Positions 40,996 through 50,520 of a DNA stretch of 64,000 nt are shown in pieces. This DNA comes from Pedobacter sp. Leaf250 (GTDB taxonomy: Bacteria; Bacteroidota; Bacteroidia; Sphingobacteriales; Sphingobacteriaceae). The stretch's first letter is position 1. Every line of letters starts with the position of its first letter. The notes under the pieces were generated by a model. The model had not been told where the DNA came from and ran no database searches. It worked only from the letters and a program-made list of their open reading frames with translations. A program made the position numbers and the translations under genes. The DNA lies in the NCBI RefSeq assembly GCF_920984735.1, contig NZ_CAKLBU010000009.1:62001-126000 (forward strand). The letters run 5' to 3'.

Positions 40996-41448
40996 CTAAA
41001 CTTTTGAAACTTTAACAGCAGTTGGTCCTTTTTGGCCCATTTCTACTTCAAAAGTAACTTTGTCGCCTTCTTTAATTTGCGTTACGCAACCATTTGCGTG
41101 AACAAAAATACTATCTTGAGTTTCGGTATTTTTAATAAAACCGTAACCTTTGCTATCATTAAAGAATGTTACTGTACCTTTTTTAACCGGATTTTCATCA
41201 ATGATGTCTTCCTGTCTGGTAATACCAATTTGAACATCTTCAATGTTAAATACTTTCTTCTTTTTTGGATCTGGTGGAGTAGAGGAAATGTTACCGTTTT
41301 CATCAACGTATGCAAACATTTCTTCAAGCGCTAAGCCTTTTTTTGCATTAGATTGACGCTCTTCTTTTTTCTCTTGTTTATCTTTTTGTTTTTTTAATCG
41401 TTTTTTTTCGTTCTCTTTTTTACTGTAAGTTGCTTGAGATTTAGCCAT
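40996..41448 (-). CDS. Cold-shock-domain protein with basic N-terminal extension
   Basis: A 150-residue protein. Residues about 87-150 form a CspA-type OB fold with both RNA-binding motifs: KGYGFI (RNP1) and DSIFVH (RNP2), preceded by KKGTVTFFN. The first 45 residues are extremely rich in K, E and Q (SKKENEKKRLKKQKDKQEKK), and the linker is acidic. The extension could bind RNA or ribosomes and is a Bacteroidota-typical architecture. It has a TATATTTG box (41499) and a leader of about 47 nt. Monocistronic. A role as an RNA chaperone is likely; cold induction is not shown. Confidence 0.92.
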   Translation of the reverse strand: MAKSQATYSKKENEKKRLKKQKDKQEKKEERQSNAKKGLALEEMFAYVDENGNISSTPPDPKKKKVFNIEDVQIGITRQEDIIDENPVKKGTVTFFNDSKGYGFIKNTETQDSIFVHANGCVTQIKEGDKVTFEVEMGQKGPTAVKVSKV

Positions 41449-41498
41449 ATTTTATTTAATTGTTTTGTTTTGTATTTGATGAGTGCGTGGGAATTATA

Positions 41499-41506
41499 CA
41501 AATATA
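41499..41506 (-). promoter_or_regulatory. TAnnTTTG promoter box for the cold-shock gene
   Basis: TATATTTG on the minus strand, 50 nt before the ATG. The intervening leader is A/C-rich and would be mostly unstructured. Confidence 0.55.
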
Positions 41507-41609
41507 ACAATAGTAAAATGAAAACACGATTTTATTCCATTAAGCGTTGTGAGTTAAAGTGTTGGCGTTTCTTCAGTTATAACTTATTTTATTAAAATTT
41601 CATGCAAAA

Positions 41610-42143
41610 TTATTTATTTTCCCATTTTGCTTTATCAATTTGATATTCGAAGTTCCATTTTATGGGCTCTCCATAATATGCTATTTCAATTTCGCCAGTT
41701 TTTACAGCACCAAGTTTCTCTGTTGCTTTTTGAGAACGAAAATTTGTAGCGCCAATGTGCAATATTACCTTGTTCACAAATTGAAATGCATAGTTGAGCA
41801 TTAATTTTTTTAAAGCGGCATTATGCCCTTTACCCCAAAAATCTCTTCCAATAAAAGTGTAACCCACGGCCACAGTGTTATTTTCTTCGTTCAATTCGTA
41901 GTATCTAGAACTGCCTATAACACTTCCAGTTGCTTTATAGAAAACAATAAATGCCCCGTTCGATTCCATTGCGCCTTTGAAAAAGTTTTCAAAAACTTCT
42001 CGTTTATAGCGATCCTTATTTGGATGTTGTTCCCAAATAAGAGGGTCGGATGCTACGGCATAAAGTTTTTCAAAATCATCTGCTTTCAATGGAACGATAG
42101 TAATCAGTTCGTTTTCTAATGTAGGTTGCAAATCGAAGTTCAT
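41610..42143 (-). CDS. GNAT-family acetyltransferase (RimJ/RimL type)
   Basis: A 177-residue GNAT enzyme. The N-terminal pattern LITIVPLKADDFEKLYAVAS, the acetyl-CoA loop VAVGYTFIGRDFWGKGHNAA (Q/R-x-x-G-x-G/A), and NFRSQKATEKLGAVKTGEI in the last quarter match the RimJ/RimL (Acetyltransf_3) subgroup. Ribosomal proteins are the textbook substrates, but most members act on other amines. Minus strand; the fabV terminator lies just upstream of its start. Confidence 0.9.
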   Translation of the reverse strand: MNFDLQPTLENELITIVPLKADDFEKLYAVASDPLIWEQHPNKDRYKREVFENFFKGAMESNGAFIVFYKATGSVIGSSRYYELNEENNTVAVGYTFIGRDFWGKGHNAALKKLMLNYAFQFVNKVILHIGATNFRSQKATEKLGAVKTGEIEIAYYGEPIKWNFEYQIDKAKWENK

Positions 42144-42154
42144 ATTGTCTTTTA

Positions 42155-42184
42155 TTAAAAACGGCCGGCAAAAAGCCAGCCGTT
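42155..42184 (-). terminator. Intrinsic terminator of fabV
   Basis: The stem aacggccggc / gccagccgtt (one mismatch) is followed on the minus strand by a T-run. It lies 115 nt past the fabV stop and directly before the GNAT start. Confidence 0.8.
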
Positions 42185-42298
42185 AAATTTTTAATGATAT
42201 AATTGTTTTCCTTAAAGCAGTTGTTAGAAATGAATAAAATCACTAAAAATAATCTGCTGTTGAACTACATTATAAATGATAAGATTTGCAATCACTTT

Positions 42299-43492
42299 CT
42301 ACTCAACTAATCCCTCGATCTCTACAACCTCATTTGCCTCTTTTTGATAATCAACTTTATCAATTTCAAAACCAAATAAACTTAAAAAATCTGAACGGTA
42401 GCCAGGTAAATCGCCAATTGCAGGTAAAGTTTCAGTTGTGGCTTCTTCCCAAAGTTTTGCTACTTTGTCTTGCACATCATCACGCATTTCCCAATCATCA
42501 ATTCTAATTCTTCCCTTTTCATCAACCGGAACTTCATTGCCTGTATATAATCTCTCGGCATATAAACGTTGAATTTGTTCGATAGTACCTTCGTGAATAC
42601 CGTCCTCCTTCATAATTTTGTACAACAAAGAAATATACAGAGGAATTACCGGAATGGCAGAACTTGCCTGTGTAACCAAAGCTTTATTTACCGAAACATA
42701 AGCCTTGCCGTTAATATCTTTTAACTTATCGGCAATGGTAAATGCTGTTGCTTCCAAATCATCTTTAGCACGGCCAATTGTTCCTTTACGGTAAACTGGC
42801 TCTGTTAATTTAGGGCCGATGTAAGAGTAAGCAACTGTTGTAGCGCCGTCAGCCAATAGGTTTTCAGCTTTTAAAGCATCAATCCACATGGCCCAATCTT
42901 CGCCGCCCATTACTGCAACTGTATTTTCAATATCTTCTTCAGTTGCGGGTTCAATTGAAATTTCAGTTACGTTGCCGGTATGAAAATCAACCGTTTTATT
43001 GGTATAAGTACCACCAATCGGTTTTAAAGTAGAACGGTGTAACACTTCTGTATCAGGATGCTTTCTAACCGGCGAAGCTAAGCTGTAAATCACTAAATCT
43101 ACCTGACCTAAATCAGCTTTAATCAATTCAAGTGTTTTTGCTTTGATTTCTTTTGAGAAAGCATCGCCATTAATACTTTTTGCATATAAACCTGCTGCAT
43201 GTGCTTCTTTTTCAAAAGCAGCACTGTTGTACCAACCCGGAGATGCCGTTTTGCCAGCAGATGGTGCTTTTTCAAAAAAAACACCAATGGTAGCAGCATC
43301 CGAACCGAAGGCTGCAGTAATTCTGGATGCTAAGCCAAAGCCTGTTGAAGCACCAATTACCAATACTTTTTTAGGTCCGTTTATAGCACCTTTTGATTTT
43401 ACATATTCAATTTGGTTCTTTACGTTTTGAGCGCAACCATCTGGATGTGCTGTTAAACAAATAAAGCCCCTCATTCTCGGTTCAATAATCAT
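42299..43492 (-). CDS. fabV: Trans-2-enoyl-CoA/ACP reductase (NADH)
   Basis: FabV reduces the enoyl intermediate in the last step of the fatty-acid elongation cycle and is insensitive to triclosan. The 397-residue protein has the N-terminal RGFICLTAHPDGC, the Rossmann loop VLVIGASTGFGLASRI, IYSLASPVRKHP, and the catalytic Y-(x8)-K: Y in YSYIGPKLTEPVYRK followed by GTIGRAK. The long substrate loop with the second tyrosine region is complete. Monocistronic, with a large upstream space that contains a family B inverted repeat. Confidence 0.95.
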   Translation of the reverse strand: MIIEPRMRGFICLTAHPDGCAQNVKNQIEYVKSKGAINGPKKVLVIGASTGFGLASRITAAFGSDAATIGVFFEKAPSAGKTASPGWYNSAAFEKEAHAAGLYAKSINGDAFSKEIKAKTLELIKADLGQVDLVIYSLASPVRKHPDTEVLHRSTLKPIGGTYTNKTVDFHTGNVTEISIEPATEEDIENTVAVMGGEDWAMWIDALKAENLLADGATTVAYSYIGPKLTEPVYRKGTIGRAKDDLEATAFTIADKLKDINGKAYVSVNKALVTQASSAIPVIPLYISLLYKIMKEDGIHEGTIEQIQRLYAERLYTGNEVPVDEKGRIRIDDWEMRDDVQDKVAKLWEEATTETLPAIGDLPGYRSDFLSLFGFEIDKVDYQKEANEVVEIEGLVE

Positions 43493-43935
43493 TTCGTTCT
43501 TATTTTACGTTTTGTAATGTTGAAATGGTTCCTATTCAAAGCCAAATCTTAAACGAAGATAAATTTTTAATTCCTTAACGCTAAATGAATTTTTAATAAA
43601 GCAGATTCAGGAGCATGAGAAGGTAATCAGAAAAGCAATTATAGCATCATTATTTGCATTTGTTCGGGCTATCCGCTAAATCTTTTATTGATAAACTAAC
43701 TCACGCTAACAGCCGATGTACATATTAAAGTAAGTAACATTTAATCAATAAAAGGATATCGCTGCTATCCCGTTTAAGTGGCAAAATGGTACAATTATTT
43801 AAGGTTGCAGGGGGCACAACCTACATCACCGAAATATTGATTGTTAAATTAAAGTAGGCTCGCTATTAATTTTCTGTTAATTTAGCAGCAAAACATCATC
43901 TTGCCGCGGGCAGGTATAACCGGATTATCTTTTTT
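43493..43935. other. Intergenic region upstream of fabV and the DUF2490 gene
   Basis: 443 nt between divergent genes. It holds family B copy 5 (43666-43772) and the small hairpin aggttg / caacct (43802-43822). No TAnnTTTG box is obvious for either gene. Confidence 0.5.
43666..43772. repeat. Family B element, copy 5 (long-loop inverted repeat)
   Basis: The left arm cgggctatccgctaaatctt then ttattgat pairs with the right arm atcaataaaaggatatcgct then gctatcccg. The loop is about 50 nt. Confidence 0.75.
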
Positions 43936-44640
43936 ATGAGAAAAATATTATTACTGGCCGTGATTTCCATCGCAGCATTTGGAAAGTTATCTGCCCAAAC
44001 CACGTATCAAAATTCAGGTTGGTTTATGCTCGTGAATAACACAAAATTAAACGAAAAGTGGGGGTTACAATTTGATGCTCAAGTGCGCTCTTCAGATAAT
44101 TGGGGTTATGTAAGAAATACTTTAGTGCGGCCAGCATTGCAATATTTTTTTAATAAAAATCATAACGTTGCGTTAGGTTATTTGTGGAATACCACACAAA
44201 ATCAATTCGTTGTTTCTGGTAATAGTTTTTTGCATGAGCACCGGATATTTGAGCAATATATTTTCAACCATAAATTAAGCTCCGTATTTGCAAGTCATAG
44301 GGTTAGAGTAGAACAGCGTTTTATCGAACGAAGTAATGAAGATGTCTTTTCGCAACGTTTCCGTTATTTTTTCCGGTTAATTCAGCCTTTACAAAAAACA
44401 GCAGCAAGTTTTGATAAGGGCGCCTTTGTAGCCCTGCAAAATGAAGTGTTTTTAAATTTTCAAAATAACGAGAAAATCAATAATAGTGTTTTTGATCAAA
44501 ATAGATTATACTTGGCTGGAGGTTATCGATTTTCGAAAAAGGTAGATTTGGAAATTGGATACATGAATCAGGCCATTAAAAATACTTCAAATCACACCAA
44601 TAATAGTATTGTTCAATTGGCGGTTTATACCAGATTCTAA
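43936..44640 (+). CDS. DUF2490 exported protein
   Basis: A 234-residue exported barrel-like protein with a signal peptide (about 1-20, LSAQ). The DUF2490 layout is clear: SGWFMLVNNTKLNEKWGLQF at the start, internal strands such as HRVRVEQRFIERSNEDVFSQ with the conserved R-x-E-Q-R, FRYFFRLIQPL, and a final VQLAVYTRF. DUF2490 proteins are outer-membrane or periplasmic and have no known role. Monocistronic; the next gene is 96 nt downstream on the same strand. Confidence 0.85.
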   Translation: MRKILLLAVISIAAFGKLSAQTTYQNSGWFMLVNNTKLNEKWGLQFDAQVRSSDNWGYVRNTLVRPALQYFFNKNHNVALGYLWNTTQNQFVVSGNSFLHEHRIFEQYIFNHKLSSVFASHRVRVEQRFIERSNEDVFSQRFRYFFRLIQPLQKTAASFDKGAFVALQNEVFLNFQNNEKINNSVFDQNRLYLAGGYRFSKKVDLEIGYMNQAIKNTSNHTNNSIVQLAVYTRF

Positions 44641-44736
44641 TTTCGCTTTAATGATTTAAAGTCATTTTTCCATCTACTGCAATTACAAAGTGTTAAAGCA
44701 TTTGTAATAGTTCTTGCTTTTTGTTCAATTTGCCTC

Positions 44737-45627
44737 GTGAAAAAATTCTCGATCTTATTTTTAGTATTCTTGTTTGGCAAGCGGATGCAAGCACAAGAGT
44801 TAAAAACTTCGTCTACAAATAATACACCAAGCTCAAAAAGTTTATTTAATCCTGAACATAAAAGGAATTTCTCGCGTAAGGGCGATTTTTATTTTCATTG
44901 GGGATACAATAGCTCTTGGTATGGTAAAAGCGACATCAGGTTCGAAGGTCCGAATTATGATTTTACATTACATGATGTGGCTGCGCATGATAGGCAGTCG
45001 AAACTAGATTGGGATTGGCTAAATCCGGGTTTGATTACTGTTCCTCAATACAATATTCGTGTTGGTTATTTTATAAAGGATAATTACAGTATTTCCATCG
45101 GTTGGGATCATATGAAGTATGTAATGGATATTCCTCAAAGCGTAGCTATTACTGGTACAATTGGCCCCAATATTACTCCAGAAAACATTTCTACAGGTGC
45201 TTTGGCCGGAACTTACAACGGACAAACCATCAACGTGAAAGAAAGTATGTTAACTTACGAACATACTGATGGATTTAACTATGCAAATGTTGAAGTAGAA
45301 CGATATGACGATATTTGGGTAGCCCCGGGCGGAAATACCTCATTAACTTTAGAAACCGGTTTAGGTGCTGGTTTGATGGTGCCACGATCTGAAGTTCATC
45401 TTTTTGGTTTAGGTAGAAACAACCACTTCAGTATTTCCGGCTATGGTGTTTCAGCTAAAATTGGCTTAAAATTTTATGTTTGGAAGCACATTTATTTACA
45501 AAACAGCACCAAATTTGGAGCGACCAACTTAACACAGGTTCATACCACTGGCTGGGATGAATATGATAAGGCTAGTCAGAAAATAAATTACATTGAAAAT
45601 TTAACAGTGATTGGATTTCAGTTTTAA
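44737..45627 (+). CDS. Predicted outer-membrane protein of unknown function
   Basis: A 296-residue exported protein with a signal peptide (about 1-19, MQAQ). The mature part has amphipathic strands and many aromatics; DFYFHWGYNSSWYGKSDIRF, NIRVGYFIKDNYSISIGWDH and the C-terminal NYIENLTVIGFQF support a barrel. I do not recognise the family. The start is GTG at 44737, preceded by TCAATTTG, one mismatch from the promoter consensus, only 4 nt upstream, which would leave almost no leader. Its relation to the DUF2490 gene is unclear. Confidence 0.75.
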   Translation: MKKFSILFLVFLFGKRMQAQELKTSSTNNTPSSKSLFNPEHKRNFSRKGDFYFHWGYNSSWYGKSDIRFEGPNYDFTLHDVAAHDRQSKLDWDWLNPGLITVPQYNIRVGYFIKDNYSISIGWDHMKYVMDIPQSVAITGTIGPNITPENISTGALAGTYNGQTINVKESMLTYEHTDGFNYANVEVERYDDIWVAPGGNTSLTLETGLGAGLMVPRSEVHLFGLGRNNHFSISGYGVSAKIGLKFYVWKHIYLQNSTKFGATNLTQVHTTGWDEYDKASQKINYIENLTVIGFQF

Positions 45628-45731
45628 TAATCATCACTTGAACTCAACTTACTCATTTATTTTTCAGTTTGTTTAATGTATAATCAAATATCAGATTAAT
45701 CCCTTAAAGGAATATTAGATCTGTTATTAAA

Positions 45732-45762
45732 TAAAAAACGTCTCGAATTTCTCCGAGACGTT
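45732..45762 (-). terminator. Intrinsic terminator of the DUF2807 gene
   Basis: The stem aacgtctcg / cgagacgtt with a T-run on the minus strand, 22 nt past the stop. It may also end transcripts from the plus-strand gene at 44737. Confidence 0.85.
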
Positions 45763-45783
45763 CCAAATAAATTTTGTATTTCC

Positions 45784-46515
45784 TTATATCTTTCTAACTC
45801 TTCCAGAGCCTATAACTGTTTTTTCAACCGTTGGATTACCTGAATAATTTACACTTCCTGATCCGCTGATTACTGCTTTTATTGATTGCTCTGCCTTGAT
45901 ATTAATTATTCCCGAACCACTGATAGTTGTGGTTAAATCATTTACAGAAAGACTTTTGCCTTCAAAAGAACCAGAACTACTGATAACAACTTTAGCACGG
46001 TCGGCAGTTCCTGTTATATTCAATGAACCCGAACCGCTGATTACGCCATTGTAATGATCTACATCTGCTACTGCTTTTATACTTCCTGATCCACTTATCG
46101 TGGTGGTTAAATCGCCAGTGCTAATTTTACCGTTTACCACCATATTGCCAGAGCCACTCATGGTTAAACTTGCTAACTCTCTTGCAGTTACATAAGCTGT
46201 AATTTTTTTTCCATCATATTTTCTAGACCAGCTGGTAATGCTGGTTTGTGGACGGATAATTAACACATTGCCTTTTACTTCGGTAATAATTGTTGATAGC
46301 GCTTCTTCATCGCCTTCCAAACGGCAACTTTCTTTAGTGCCCAAAGTAACCACAACATTTATCGGTCCGGCAGAAGCGATTCCGTTAAAATTTCTTACAT
46401 CTCTATCATCGTTATTCAGTTTTGATGAGTTGATGTTAATTTGTTCTTCCGCAACTGCACTAATAGTTGTTGTTAAAGTAAATGCTGCAAATAACAGGGC
46501 GAATATTTTTTTCAT
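45784..46515 (-). CDS. DUF2807 (GIN domain) auto-transporter-adhesin-like protein
   Basis: A 243-residue exported protein with a signal peptide (about 1-22). The DUF2807 core (about 40-225) is a right-handed beta-solenoid seen from its regular GSG turns: MSGSGNMVVNGKI, ISGSGSIKAVADV, ISGSGSLNITGTA, ISSSGSFEGKSL, ISGSGIINIKAE and ISGSGSVNYSG. Each rung is about 20 residues. The RNFNGIASAGPINVVVTLG entry strand is diagnostic. Function is unknown, perhaps adhesion or envelope stress. Minus strand, with its own terminator. Confidence 0.9.
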   Translation of the reverse strand: MKKIFALLFAAFTLTTTISAVAEEQININSSKLNNDDRDVRNFNGIASAGPINVVVTLGTKESCRLEGDEEALSTIITEVKGNVLIIRPQTSITSWSRKYDGKKITAYVTARELASLTMSGSGNMVVNGKISTGDLTTTISGSGSIKAVADVDHYNGVISGSGSLNITGTADRAKVVISSSGSFEGKSLSVNDLTTTISGSGIINIKAEQSIKAVISGSGSVNYSGNPTVEKTVIGSGRVRKI

Positions 46516-46685
46516 TATTGTAGAATTTTATGCCATTTAAAATTTCTTTAAATGGCTGATGAATACGTTTTTCTTATAAGACGATCATTTTGTTAAAAAG
46601 TTGCATTGCTTGTAATCTTATCTACTTTTTCTTCTTTGTAGCCATTTAAAATGGTGTCAATTATTATCAACACAGCCGTATTTAT

Positions 46686-48338
46686 TTATCCTTTTTTTAA
46701 GTTGATGTAAAATGCAGGATCATTTTTAAAATTTTCGGTAGTAATGCTGGCATCAACTTTAATTGATTTCCAATCATTAGTCGGCTTAATCAGGCTGAAA
46801 ATTCCATCTTTTAACGTTACACGTACAGGCATATCGAAACCTTTTACATCAGTAATCCAACGATAAGATAATGTTCCGTTGTTAACTTTATATTCCAATA
46901 CAGGAATTTTGGTATAACGAAGATATTGATCGAAAACTTTATCAAGTTTTAAACCACTTTGCTTGGCAATGTAATTTTCAATTTCTGCTGTGGTTACTGT
47001 TTTATGGTAGAAAGTTTTATTCAAACCTCGCAAAATCTGTTTGAACTTTTCATCATTATTAATCAACTGGCGAATGTTATGAATAAGATTTGCGCCCTTT
47101 GGATACATATCACCTGAACCTTCTTTATTTACGCCATAGGGGCCAATAATTGGAATATCGTTGCTGATGCCTCTTCTAATTCCAATTAAATATTCGCTGC
47201 CTGAAGCTTTGCTATCAGTGCATTCAGTAAATAGTGTTTCCGAATAATTAGTAAAACCTTCATGTACCCACATATCAGCAATATCCTTGGTTGTAATGTT
47301 GTTTCCGAACCACTCATGGCCACTTTCATGAACGGTGATAAAATCCCATTTTAAACCATGTCCGGTTCCGCTTAAGTCTCTACCCAGATAACCTTTTTTA
47401 AATTGATTTCCATAAGCAACAGCGCTCTGGTGTTCCATGCCCAGGTGTGGAGCCTGTACCAATTTATAACCATCTTTATACCACGGATAAGGGCCAAACC
47501 AATACTCGAAACATTTTAACATGGGTTTAACATCGGCATCCCAATGCGGACGAGCCTTTGCACTATCAACCTGTAATGCCCAATAATCAATTGATAATTT
47601 ACCATTCTCACCATCGAAACTATCTGTCCAGTGTGCGTATTTTCCAATGTAAAAGCTTACATCATAGTTATTGATGGGATTGCTAACAAACCAATTGTAT
47701 TGTTTGTAGCCATCAGGTTTATCTACCGTATTTCTTAATCTCCCGTTAGATATTTCTTGCAGCGTATTAGGCACACTTATGCTGATTAGCATGCTGTCAA
47801 CCTCATCGCTTTGATGATCTTTATTTGGCCACCAAACGCTTGCGCCCAATCCCTGACAGGCAACAGAAACGAATGGATTTCCTGTTGAATCTTTCTTAAA
47901 GATAAAACCACCATCCCATGGGGCATTTTTTGCTACTCTAGGGTTGCCAGAATAAAAAACGGTGAATTTATCTTTAGTTCCTTTTTTAATCGTTTTTGGG
48001 AAGCTTACAAATACGGCATTGTATTCCCTTGTAAATTTCAGTTCAGAATCCTTATAAACTATCTTTTCGATTTTTAAATTATCGAAAAGATCAAATTGCA
48101 GCTTAGAAAAATCCTGAGTGGCGGTAAAGGCAAATTCATTACTTCCTGCTACTGATTTTTGATCGATATCGATTTTAACATCTAAATGGTAATAATTAAT
48201 ATTATAACAAGTACGCAATGGCGTAAGCGTTCCACGTAAGCTATCGGCTCTGGAGTTTACTTGGTTTTTACCAAGCATTTGGGCATTTGCACTTGCAATG
48301 CTTAATGCTAAAGAGAGAATGGTGAATAGTTTTTTCAT
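46686..48338 (-). CDS. M1-family metallopeptidase
   Basis: A 550-residue exported aminopeptidase of the gluzincin M1 family, with a signal peptide of about 19 residues (ASANA). The N-terminal beta domain (about 40-240) precedes the catalytic domain. Zinc ligands lie in HESGHEWFGN (H-E-x-x-H) and the third ligand E follows 18 residues later in WVHEGF. GMEHQSAVAYG is the GxMEN-like substrate motif. The usual M1 C-terminal helical domain is missing, so this is the short form common in Bacteroidota. It would release N-terminal amino acids from peptides in the periplasm. A perfect family A pair lies just upstream. Confidence 0.94.
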   Translation of the reverse strand: MKKLFTILSLALSIASANAQMLGKNQVNSRADSLRGTLTPLRTCYNINYYHLDVKIDIDQKSVAGSNEFAFTATQDFSKLQFDLFDNLKIEKIVYKDSELKFTREYNAVFVSFPKTIKKGTKDKFTVFYSGNPRVAKNAPWDGGFIFKKDSTGNPFVSVACQGLGASVWWPNKDHQSDEVDSMLISISVPNTLQEISNGRLRNTVDKPDGYKQYNWFVSNPINNYDVSFYIGKYAHWTDSFDGENGKLSIDYWALQVDSAKARPHWDADVKPMLKCFEYWFGPYPWYKDGYKLVQAPHLGMEHQSAVAYGNQFKKGYLGRDLSGTGHGLKWDFITVHESGHEWFGNNITTKDIADMWVHEGFTNYSETLFTECTDSKASGSEYLIGIRRGISNDIPIIGPYGVNKEGSGDMYPKGANLIHNIRQLINNDEKFKQILRGLNKTFYHKTVTTAEIENYIAKQSGLKLDKVFDQYLRYTKIPVLEYKVNNGTLSYRWITDVKGFDMPVRVTLKDGIFSLIKPTNDWKSIKVDASITTENFKNDPAFYINLKKG

Positions 48339-48348
48339 TTTTATTTTT

Positions 48349-48431
48349 CGTCATTGCGAGGCACGAAGCAATCTCACAATGTAAATGCTATGACGATCGG
48401 AATTGAGATTGCTTCGTGCCTCGCAATGACG
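48349..48431. repeat. Perfect family A inverted pair (REPIN-like)
   Basis: Two identical 28-bp arms in inverted orientation (48349-48376 and 48404-48431), reading inward CGTCATTGCGAGGCACGAAG then CAATCTCA, separated by 27 nt. The only perfect pair in the window, so probably the youngest. Confidence 0.92.
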
Positions 48432-48458
48432 ACCGCCTAATGGACATTAATTATTATT

Positions 48459-50327
48459 TTACTTCAGCACAGAAACCGTAATAAATGAACTGTTATTTAC
48501 GTCGTGATAAATTCTGTGTGTAGCTTTTTGGAAATCACTTGGTTTGGCCTGATAAATATCCATGAATTTTTGTGGATTACGATCAGCTAAAGGAAACCAT
48601 GAATTTTGAATTTGAATCATAATTTTGTGTCCTTTTTTGAAAGTATGGGCCACATCTGGCAATGGATAGTTTACTTTGGTGATGGCGCCTGGCGTAAATG
48701 CTTCGGGTTTTTCAAAACTATTGCGGTATTTTCCACGCATAATTTCACCACGAACCAGCATTTCATATCCACCCATTATTAAGTTTTTAGGATTTGGATT
48801 TGGGTTTGGCGCATCCTCTGGAAAAACATCAATCAGCTTCACTACATAATCGGCATCTGTTCCGGTGGTTGAAACCACAAGGTTTGCCAACACTGGCCCG
48901 GTTAAGGTAATATCTTCTGTTAGCGCATCACTTTGGTAAGTTTTTACATCAGGCCTGCGGGCTGCGAACCGTTGATCATCAATCATGTATTCGCGTGTTC
49001 TTCTTGTTTGAATGCCATCCTGGTAAGGAACAGGGTTATTAGGGTCGCTCACATACTCATCCCAGCTGTCGGTTCTGCCCACTTTTTCGAAGCTCAATTT
49101 TCCGTTAGGTTGTAAATAAAGATTTTTATTTTCTACTTCCTGCGGCGGCCAGTTGCTAAACTTTTTCCATTGGTTTGAACCTGTTACAAAAATGTTTGCT
49201 TCGGCGGCATTAAAATCACCTTCGCCCTTTAAGTAGTATTTAAAAAAGGGCAATTCAAATTGTTGCTGGTAATCTACACTCGTTTTAGTTCCGAATTGAA
49301 TATCGCCGAAGAAAGAACCATCGCCACGAACCCAACCACCATGAAACCAAGGTCCGGCAACTAAAATGTTGTTTGCACCCGGATTTTGTTTTTCAATTGC
49401 TTTGTAAGTATCAAAAGTTCCATAAGCATCCTCAGCATCGAAAAAGCCACCTACAACCATAACGGCAGGTTTTACATTTTTCAAATGCGGTGTAATTAAT
49501 CTCGCTTTCCAAAAAGTATCTAAATTTGGATGTTTAAATAAATCATTCCAAAACTTAATGCTGTCGGCAAAATATTTATCCTTTAAATTCTTGACTGATC
49601 CTGATTCCAGGTAAAAGCGATAATTATCCTGAATAGGGAACTGGAAACCTTTCGGGCCTTTATCTGGTGTAATGGGTTTTGGACGGGGAACGCCAAAGCT
49701 GCTCATAAAACTAAAAGCATCCATTAAAAATAAAGTTCCACGGTGATGGAAATCATCGCCCATAAACCAATCGGTTACCGGCGCTTGCGGAGAAACAGCT
49801 TTTAATGCAGGGTGTGCATTTGGAAGTGAAGTTGTAGAATAAAATCCTGGGTAAGAAATTCCATAAATTCCAGCTTTGCCATTATTGTCTTTTACATTTT
49901 TAACTAACCAATCGATGGTATCATAAGTGTCAGTACTTTCATCAATAGCAGTTTTTCCCTTTTTGGTAGTTTGCGGGCGGATATCTTCAAAAGTGCCTTC
50001 ACTCATCCAACGGCCGCGAACATCCTGATATACAAAGATAAATCCTTCTCGCATCATAGCAGGAAAATTCCCTAAGCTTAATTTATACTTATCGGCTCCA
50101 TAAGGCGCAACGGTATAAGGCGTTCTGTTAATCAAAAAGGGATATTTTTTGGATTGATTTTTGGGTATGTAAATGGAAGTGAAGAGTTTAACTCCATCAC
50201 GCATCGGAATTTGACGTTCTATTTTAGTATAGTTTTCTCTAACATAGGCCAAATCGGTTTGTTGGGCCAATAATTCATTAGAAATAAACAAACAAAATAA
50301 GAGGCTGAAGAATCTTGAAAAGTTCAT
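48459..50327 (-). CDS. CocE/NonD-family hydrolase (X-Pro dipeptidyl-peptidase S15-like)
   Basis: A 622-residue exported alpha/beta-hydrolase with a signal peptide of about 20 residues. The nucleophile serine is in IYGISYPGFYS near 150; the opening RDGVKLFTSIYIPKN and FVYQDVRGRWMSEGTFEDIR strands are typical of the family. The C-terminal jelly-roll (about 420-620; LTGPVLANLVVSTTGTDADY, and so on) is the galactose-binding-like domain of CocE and glutaryl-7-ACA acylases. Likely substrates are esters or amides, such as peptides with proline or beta-lactam side chains, but none can be chosen. Adjacent to the M1 peptidase on the same strand, separated by the repeat pair. Confidence 0.9.
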   Translation of the reverse strand: MNFSRFFSLLFCLFISNELLAQQTDLAYVRENYTKIERQIPMRDGVKLFTSIYIPKNQSKKYPFLINRTPYTVAPYGADKYKLSLGNFPAMMREGFIFVYQDVRGRWMSEGTFEDIRPQTTKKGKTAIDESTDTYDTIDWLVKNVKDNNGKAGIYGISYPGFYSTTSLPNAHPALKAVSPQAPVTDWFMGDDFHHRGTLFLMDAFSFMSSFGVPRPKPITPDKGPKGFQFPIQDNYRFYLESGSVKNLKDKYFADSIKFWNDLFKHPNLDTFWKARLITPHLKNVKPAVMVVGGFFDAEDAYGTFDTYKAIEKQNPGANNILVAGPWFHGGWVRGDGSFFGDIQFGTKTSVDYQQQFELPFFKYYLKGEGDFNAAEANIFVTGSNQWKKFSNWPPQEVENKNLYLQPNGKLSFEKVGRTDSWDEYVSDPNNPVPYQDGIQTRRTREYMIDDQRFAARRPDVKTYQSDALTEDITLTGPVLANLVVSTTGTDADYVVKLIDVFPEDAPNPNPNPKNLIMGGYEMLVRGEIMRGKYRNSFEKPEAFTPGAITKVNYPLPDVAHTFKKGHKIMIQIQNSWFPLADRNPQKFMDIYQAKPSDFQKATHRIYHDVNNSSFITVSVLK

Positions 50328-50520
50328 TTAAGCTTGGTTTTTAGTAATAAAATTTAAATATAGGCGATTAGAAATTGATTAGAAAAAACATCCCGTAAAA
50401 GGTTTGTTAGTTGTGCTAAATGTAATCGTCATTGCTATATCAAAATTTAGTTAAATAATGTTAAGGGCTAATCTTTCAGAATTTTTCATCGTCATATTTA
50501 TAATTAAATTAAACACACAA

